Shown here: positions 59,401-64,000 of the stretch, in pieces
How positions within the stretch are numbered: position 1 is the first letter of the stretch
How the letters are laid out: the number at the start of each line of letters is the position of its first letter
NCBI GenBank assembly: GCA_037179515.1
Contig: JAXCGZ010022648.1
Location: 232,501 to 296,500, forward strand
Direction: 5' to 3'
Source: Halocaridina rubra
Taxonomy: Eukaryota > Arthropoda > Malacostraca > Decapoda > Atyidae
Length of the DNA stretch: 64,000 nt
Position numbers and translations under genes: made by a program
The notes under the pieces: generated by a model
Told to the model about the DNA's origin: nothing
Seen by the model: only the letters and a program-made list of their open reading frames with translations
Databases searched by the model: none

Positions 59401-60762
59401 TGGAGGAATGTCCCCTTTTCCCAATTATTTTCAGTTGGCTGTTATATGAATGGAATCCAGGTGCAGAATATTTTTGCCACCAATATAATAAAATAATAGT
59501 TTTGCATCATTCTAATCTTTATAGCTACCTCATAATTACATATCTGAACTAAAATTTCCCATTGTTAATATCACTATTGTTTGTAATGGATAATATATTT
59601 AAAGCTTCAGAAGCATTAATAAGGACTCTCAGAAGTTCAATGCACACACTTTTAAATTAGTTCTATCTTTTTTTTTATAACTCAGAGTAAAAATATAATG
59701 TATATGGTAATTACTTTAAATATGCCTGCTTATAGACTTATGTTACTTCCCTAAGGTTCATCTTTACTCACTTACTGCCATGCATATCAGTTTCCAACAG
59801 TTTTTTCACTATATGGTTTGCTTACTCATATGTTCAATATAATTATTTAATGAGAAAAAGTAGATGAACATCTCACTATTGGTAAACATGGTAGTAATCT
59901 TGTGGAAAATTAGTTCAGCATAATTTATACTTGGAACACTTGCTGACGAGGAGGCATTGAATGGAAAAGGAAGAATGAGAATGGGATTTGATGAATATAC
60001 TGCTTTACAACATTAGCAGTTACAGTGAACTTCGGGAGAGAATAGCTTGGAGCATTCATATAAAATAATCTCTGAAGTATTACTATGTTCTTGTTCCTCT
60101 ACTTTGAGGACTTACGTGATTTCTGAACATTATGTAAAGTAGCTGCAGTATTAGTAAAGTGGGGGCACAATATAAGAGACTTTTTGCTTGCTTTCTGGTA
60201 TTTCTTTGTAATTGAAAAATTGTCTAACCTTATTTCTGTGTGTAGTATTCAAATCCCCAATACACCTTTGTAAATATGAAGCTGCTGGTTGGATAGTATC
60301 ATCGTTTTTTATACATGGAAATGGTGGTACTGAATTAAATTTTTATTGTATCGACATTTCATAAGCAGGGGGACAATTTTGTTCAGGATTATACATAATT
60401 GATATTTAGCTATAAGATTACATGGAAATGTAGTTGAGGTGTACTTCTTTAAATAATAAACATGTAATGATGTTAAATGTCTCATGAGAATTATTGCTTT
60501 CACATATTTAAATTGTTATTAATATTTAACTGTTTATTGAAAGGCATCATTGCTTTCAGGTTGCTGTTGACTTGTTTGCATTGAATTCACAATACATTGA
60601 CATGGCCACTCTGACTGGAATGAGCAAGTTCTCTGGTGGTTGCATCTATCACTTTCCAAATTTCCATGTCGCAAGAAATCTGCCCAGTGTTGGACCTTTT
60701 ATATCTTGCTTAACTAGATATATTACACGTAAAATAGGATTCGAAGCTGTTATGAGAATCAG
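49999..60762 (+). CDS. Sec24AB: Sec24A/B-type COPII coat protein, nine exons, 3' partial
   Basis: Sec24 pairs with Sec23 in the inner COPII coat at ER exit sites and selects cargo for transport to the Golgi. Nine exons join in frame to 3,125 nt (1,041 codons plus 2 nt). Residues ~1-708 are disordered and rich in Pro, Ser and Gly. The zinc finger has Cys721, 724, 742 and 745 (CRSC…CNLC), and the trunk runs from ~785. Phrases such as [31 protein letters not shown] [16 protein letters not shown] and [12 protein letters not shown] are characteristic of the A/B rather than the C/D branch. The protein is cut at the start of the beta-sandwich; the remaining ~350 residues lie beyond the window. The start is chosen at ATG 49,999, one base after an acceptor, so a 5' non-coding or short coding exon must exist upstream. 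Confidence 0.93.
50462..52032 (+). other. Sec24 intron 1, contains a probable dispersed repeat
   Basis: AT-rich intron. Around 50,964-51,130 is a GC-richer patch (GTCGTAAAAGTCGATTAAAT, GGGGCAGAGCAAGGGGACTG, GACTCAGCCACCACCCTTAT) that looks like a dispersed repeat. It has no second copy here to confirm this. Confidence 0.5.
52033..52140 (+). CDS. Sec24AB: Sec24 exon 2: Ser/Arg/Pro-rich segment
   Basis: The acceptor is CTATCTACAG and the donor CCTCA/GTAAGTGG. It is 108 nt and preserves phase 1 on both sides, so it could be skipped without a frameshift. It encodes [20 protein letters not shown] and the following [16 protein letters not shown]. Confidence 0.82.
52259..53811 (+). CDS. Sec24AB: Sec24 exon 3: long disordered exon with heptapeptide repeats
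   Basis: The acceptor is TCTTTGACAG and the donor TTAGAG/GTAAGA. At 1,553 nt it is by far the largest exon. It is Ser/Thr-rich at first; residues ~440-573 are then dominated by a degenerate 7-residue repeat (TSMGPPP / TSLGPPP) encoded by 21-bp units. It ends with the conserved lead-in to the zinc finger ([17 protein letters not shown]), in phase 0. An in-frame continuation past the donor reaches a stop at ~53,923 and is intron. Confidence 0.92.
53015..53405 (+). repeat. 21-bp coding minisatellite in Sec24 exon 3
   Basis: Imperfect units of the form CCACCAACCTCCATGGGCCCT, with drift to other serine, leucine and asparagine codons. The best-kept block is 53,224-53,400 and the more degenerate units lie to its left. 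It encodes the (TSMGPPP)n tract. Confidence 0.88.
53812..56683 (+). other. Sec24 intron 3 (2.9 kb), nothing else recognised
   Basis: AT-rich and unusually purine-rich (GAA/AGG-rich) between ~54,100 and 55,300. The protein on either side (FKDLE / HLPVVSCNT) is continuous with the family, so no exon is missing. Confidence 0.6.
56684..56836 (+). CDS. Sec24AB: Sec24 exon 4: zinc finger
   Basis: The acceptor is TTTTCTTTGCAG and the donor GATCCT/GTAAGT. Its 51 codons carry both CxxC pairs: [13 protein letters not shown] and [13 protein letters not shown]. Phase 0 at both ends. Confidence 0.96.
56979..57140 (+). CDS. Sec24AB: Sec24 exon 5: start of trunk domain
   Basis: The acceptor is AATTGCTTTCAG and the donor TTAAAA/GTAAGA. 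It is 54 codons, including [20 protein letters not shown] and the first trunk strand [13 protein letters not shown]. Confidence 0.96.
57934..58045 (+). CDS. Sec24AB: Sec24 exon 6: trunk domain
   Basis: The acceptor is TTGGCATTTTCAG and the donor GTGAAG/GTAAGA. It encodes [20 protein letters not shown] and [17 protein letters not shown], and ends in phase 1. Confidence 0.95.
58241..58440 (+). CDS. Sec24AB: Sec24 exon 7: trunk domain
   Basis: The acceptor is ATTGCTTGCAG and the donor CTCATG/GTTAGT (GTTAGT is a slightly weak donor). It contains [20 protein letters not shown] and [16 protein letters not shown]. Ends in phase 0. Confidence 0.95.
58647..58817 (+). CDS. Sec24AB: Sec24 exon 8: trunk domain
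   Basis: The acceptor is TATGATTTTGCAG and the donor CAACAG/GTACTG. Its 57 codons run from [18 protein letters not shown] to [15 protein letters not shown]. Confidence 0.95.
58818..60559 (+). other. Sec24 intron 8 (1.7 kb), nothing else recognised
   Basis: AT-rich. No supported exon or repeat. The flanking codons (GQQ / VAV) are contiguous in Sec24 proteins. Confidence 0.6.
60560..60762 (+). CDS. Sec24AB: Sec24 exon 9: end of trunk, last exon in window
   Basis: The acceptor is CATTGCTTTCAG and the donor ATCAG/GTAAGC. It encodes [20 protein letters not shown] through [18 protein letters not shown] and ends in phase 2. No further Sec24 exon is found in the remaining 3.2 kb, which is filled with transposons. 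Confidence 0.94.
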
Positions 60763-61249
60763 GTAAGCATAAAAGTTACTCCAGATATTCATATACTGAT
60801 ATGTTCTGTATCCATTACCACTGATTTTTTTTTTAATTTAGGCTGTATGGACTAGAAGTTGTCTATTGCTGAATATATGCATACAGAAGCTCCCCTGCTT
60901 ACGAACAACCGAGTTACAAACATTCACAGATATAAACCTACCCATTATCTACACATGTATAAATGTATAAGTGATCCCTCGTTTATTGCTGGGGTTAGGT
61001 TCCGTGACCGACCGCGATAGGTGAATTTCCGCGACGTAGGATCACCCTATATTTACATAGGTATTTTACATTTATTTTTACGTTTGCTGTATAAACCCTC
61101 CCTGTACTGTTAACAAACCACCCTTTACTTCATAAATAACAGCATGCACACGTAAATTTATATAAAAGTGATAGGTAAACTTACCGTGAATGAGGTGGTA
61201 ATGACTTGACATACTCATGTACATAGGTATTTTACAATTATTTTTACGT

Positions 61250-61381
61250 TTACAGTACAAAACCTTCTTCCTTCTTCAGCATATCTAACAGTTTCACCTT
61301 ATCTGTTATGGTTAACATTTTCCTTTGCTGCTTAGGCTCACTACCTGAAGCTTTAGAAGATGAAGGACGCTTGGGAGGCAT
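61250..61381 (-). pseudogene. Tigger-type transposase N-terminal fragment
   Basis: It starts MPPKRPSSSKASGSEPKQQR and continues KMLTITDKVKLLDMLKKEEG. This is the beginning of the first helix-turn-helix (CENP-B/pogo type) of a Tigger transposase. After ~42 codons it runs into the inverted 169-bp subrepeat and is lost. No DDE domain is present. Confidence 0.65.
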
Positions 61382-61639
61382 TGTAGAGGTTGAAAATGAA
61401 GAAAATAAATCACAAGCACAACGTATTAATAAGCACAACGCGAACGGTGCACATGTGAGTTAGACTGAATGAGTGAGGCGAGACAATGGAAGATGGTGGG
61501 AGAACCAAGTTTCAATCAAAAAGCCAATCAGACCCCATGATACAGAACATGCAGAAAAACAATAATATGATTCGTCTTCTCCCACCCTTTCATCCAATAG
61601 CATTCCATGAACTATCTCACTTTGGTGCGAGCCTTTGCG

Positions 61640-62072
61640 TTTTCCAAGCTGCCAATACATTGTACGCTATCGGACAGTATTTCACATGGTGCAGTACTGC
61701 GAGTTATATGTTTAAATTTTTGTTTTTTGCTAATTTTTACTTTTTTTTTTATTCTTAGGCTAGGAAATACTTGTTCTATCAATAAAATAATGAAAGTTTC
61801 AATATGTACTAGCTCATGTAAGTGCGACACTTTTCGTTTTCTGAAACTCTGATACTGGTATCGTATTTTACATGGTGCAATACTGTTAGTATTTGTTTTT
61901 TACTATTATTTACCGTTTTATTCTTAGGCTAAGAAATACGTTTTTTTATCAATAAAATCATGAAACTACTGGAAATATAAATATATATGCTAGCTCACGT
62001 AGCTGCGACCCCAATACATTGTACGCTATCGAACACTATTTCACATGATACAATACTGTGAGTTATACTGTA
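61640..62072. repeat. Imperfect tandem duplication inside the transposon nest
   Basis: CAATACATTGTACGCTATCG occurs at 61,652 and 62,012. ATTCTTAGGCTA.GAAATAC followed by TATCAATAAAAT.ATGAAA occurs at 61,752 and 61,921. TATTTCACATGGT.CA.TACTG-like words occur three times. It is AT-rich and non-coding. Confidence 0.55.
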
Positions 62073-63657
62073 CAGTGATCCCCCGCTGGATCGCGTTTTC
62101 ACTGTACCACTGTTTTTTTTTTTTTTTTTTTTAGGCAAATTATTTTATTTTTTGGGTAGATGCAAAAATATTAAAATACTGAAAAAATAAAACTTTTCAG
62201 TATTTTCATTTTTTTATTGAAAAAACTAATTTCATTATTTAATTGATAAAAAATGTAAAGGGTGTTTTTTTAATAGTGCAGGGAGGGTTTATACAGTACG
62301 TATACGTGAAAATAATTGTGAAATACCTATGTACATGAGTATGTCATGTAATTACTACTTCATTCACTGTAATTTTATCTATCACTTTCATATAAATTTA
62401 CGTTGCATGCTGTTATTTATAAAGTAAAGGGTGTTTTTTTTACAGTTCAGGGAGGGTTTATACAGTACGTAAACGTAAAAATAATTGTAAAATACCTATG
62501 TATATGAGTATGTCACGTCATCATCGCCTCATTTACGGTAAGTTTTCCTATCACTCATAAAAATTTACGTTGCTTGCTGTTAGAGATTTATAAAGTAAAG
62601 GGTGTTTTTTTAACAGTGCAGGGAGGGTTTGTACAGTACGTAAACGTAAAAATAATTGTAAAATACCTATGTACATGAGTATGTCATGTCATCATCATCT
62701 CATTCACGGTAAGTTTTCCTATCACTTTCATATAAATTTACGTTGCATGCTGTTATTTATAAAGTAAAGGGTGTTTTTTTAACAGTGCAGGGAGGGTTTA
62801 TACAGTATGTAAATGTACAAATAATTGTAAAATACCTATGTATATGAGTATGTCACGTCATCATCACCTCATTCACGGTAAGTTTTCCTATCACTTTCAT
62901 ATAAATTTACGTTGCATTCTGTTATTAATAAAGTAAAGGGTGTTTTTTTAACAGTGCAGGGAGGGTTTATACAGTACGTAAACGTGAAAATAATTGTAAA
63001 ATACCTATGTACATGAGTATGTCACGTCATCATCACCTCATTCACGGTAAGTTTTCCTATCACTTTCATGAAAATTTACGTTGCTTGCTGTTATTTATTA
63101 AGTAAAGGGTGTTTTTTTAACAGTGCAGGGAGGGTTTATACAGTACGTATACATAAAAATAATTGTAAAATACCTATGTACATGAGTATGTCATGTAATT
63201 ACCACTTCATTCACTGTAATTTTATCTATCACTTTCATATAAATTTGTTGCATGCTGTTATTTATGAAGTAAAGGGTGGTTTGTTAACAGTGCAGGGAGG
63301 GTTTATACAGTGTAAACGTAAAAATAAATTAAAATATCTATGTACATATAGGCTGATCCTACTTCGCGATTTTCCTGTCTCGCGCCGGGTCCTGGAACCG
63401 AACCATCACAATAATCGAAGGAACACTGTATATCTAAATTTATGTTTTATTATTCGTAGGCTGGGAAATAAATTTTTTTTTACCAATTAGATAATGAAAT
63501 ATGTTTTATTCAATAAAAAAAATGAAAATACTGAAAGTTTTTATTTTTGTAATATTTTAATATTTTCACATATACCCAAAAAAAGAAAAAAAAAATTGCC
63601 AAACTATAGTGGTACAGTGAAATCGGGAGCCTAGAAACGCGATACAGCGAAGGATCA

Positions 63658-63660
<3 letters not shown>
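62073..63660. mobile_element. Pogo/Tigger-type element B with ~170-bp terminal inverted repeats
   Basis: The left arm (62,073-62,250; CAGTGATCCCCCGCTGGATC, TTCACTGTACCACT, AAAATATTAAAATACTGAAA) and right arm (63,440-63,660) are inverted copies, ending GGATCAGTG and flanked by TA on both sides. Between the arms lie the 169-bp array and the right end of element A. No coding capacity. Confidence 0.65.
62250..63345. repeat. 169-bp tandem repeat, ~6.5 copies
   Basis: GTAAAGGGTG recurs at 62,256, 62,424, 62,595, 62,764, 62,933, 63,102 and 63,269 (spacing 167-171 bp). Each unit has AACAGTGCAGGGAGGGTTTA, TACAGTACGTAAACGT, AAAATACCTATGTACATGAG and TATCACTTTCATATAAATTT. The open frame that crosses the last units is an artefact of the repeat. 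Confidence 0.93.

Positions 63661-63749
<89 letters not shown>
63658..63749. repeat. (TA)n microsatellite
   Basis: TA units starting at the TA target of element B's right end. Confidence 0.95.
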
Positions 63750-63752
<3 letters not shown>

Positions 63753-64000
63753 ACCCCAGTTATTCGCGCTTCCTGGTTTGCTTTCTCACTCTATCGCATT
63801 TTTTTTTGGATAAATTATTATTTTATTTCATGGGTATATGCAAAAATATTAAAATATTAAAAAAAAAATCCAGTATTTTCATTTTTTTTAATTGAAAAAA
63901 ACATATTTCATTATCTAATTGATAAAAAAAAATTATTTCCCAGCCTACGAATAATAAAACAGTAAAAAATAGTAAAAAACATAAATGTAGATAGATAGAT
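63750..64000. mobile_element. Further Tigger-type arm, cut by window end
   Basis: CCCAGTTATTCGCGCTTCCT, then CTATCGCATTTTTTTTTGG, is followed by the same AT-rich arm sequence seen in element B (AAAATATTAAAATATTAAAA, ATCTAATTGATAAAA, CCCAGCCTACGAATAATAAA). It ends in AGATAGATAGAT. Confidence 0.55.

Larger units (their letters stand above)
60970..63428. mobile_element. Pogo/Tigger-type element A with long inverted arms
   Basis: The left end AGTGATCCCTCGTTTATTGC, then GGTTAGGTTCCGTGACCG, CGCGATAGGTGAATTTCCGC and GTAGGATCA, has its inverted counterpart at 63,350-63,428 (TGATCCTACTTCGCGATTTT … CGAAGGAACACTG). Both ends are flanked by TA. The arms include a 169-bp subrepeat, about one inverted copy on the left (61,040-61,265) and six or seven on the right. 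It interleaves with element B rather than simply nesting. Confidence 0.65.

Noticed and set aside
63068..63490. 140-codon frame on the plus strand
   Set aside because: It lies across 169-bp tandem units and an element end, with no domain; chance frame in a repeat.

Overview
The window is animal nuclear DNA. The spliced COPII gene, the Tigger/pogo elements, the CR1/L2-like LINEs, the tRNA-derived SINEs and the very long (TA)n and (CATA)n microsatellites together suggest an arthropod, most likely a decapod crustacean. That assignment is inference from style of sequence, not from a marker gene. No bacterial gene, CRISPR array, rRNA or free-standing tRNA gene was seen.

Layout. 1-2,286: sparse sequence with one possible small terminal exon on the minus strand (400-677), then two (TA)n blocks flanking a near-perfect 129-bp inverted repeat. 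2,287-22,675: fourteen head-to-tail, 5'-truncated copies of one CR1/L2-like LINE, all on the minus strand. Their shared borders show that the array grew mostly by tandem duplication. 22,676-23,811: microsatellites around a tRNA-derived SINE. 23,975-26,650: a ~180-bp satellite organised as a 719-bp four-monomer higher-order repeat. 27,092-28,435: a Tigger (pogo-type) transposon lacking its catalytic centre. 28,440-41,830: five more copies of the same LINE, including the longest (31,750 to about 36,360, with ORF1) and a head-to-head inverted pair (36,367-41,830). 41,831-49,997: mostly featureless DNA with three SINE-like repeats, a small Tigger-like element, an old decayed LINE, and a possible housekeeping promoter and first exon near 44,440-44,511.

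49,998-60,762 holds the one clear host gene: nine coding exons of a Sec24A/B-type COPII coat protein on the plus strand. The exons run from the disordered proline-rich N-terminus through the zinc finger and the trunk domain. All junctions keep frame. The gene runs off the right edge, because the remaining ~350 residues (beta-sandwich, helical and gelsolin-like domains) are not in the window. 60,970-64,000 is an interleaved nest of pogo/Tigger-type elements carrying a 169-bp tandem subrepeat.

The LINE encodes an ORF1 (coiled coil followed by an RRM-like region) and an ORF2 (APE endonuclease, reverse transcriptase with FADD motif, CR1/L2-type C-terminal domain). It ends in a conserved short hairpin followed by 14-bp tail repeats and (CA)n. 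No copy seen here is intact, but several carry only one or two lesions. The most unusual thing in the window is structural: LINE insertions turned into a macrosatellite whose units are bounded by the LINE's own 3' tail repeats.
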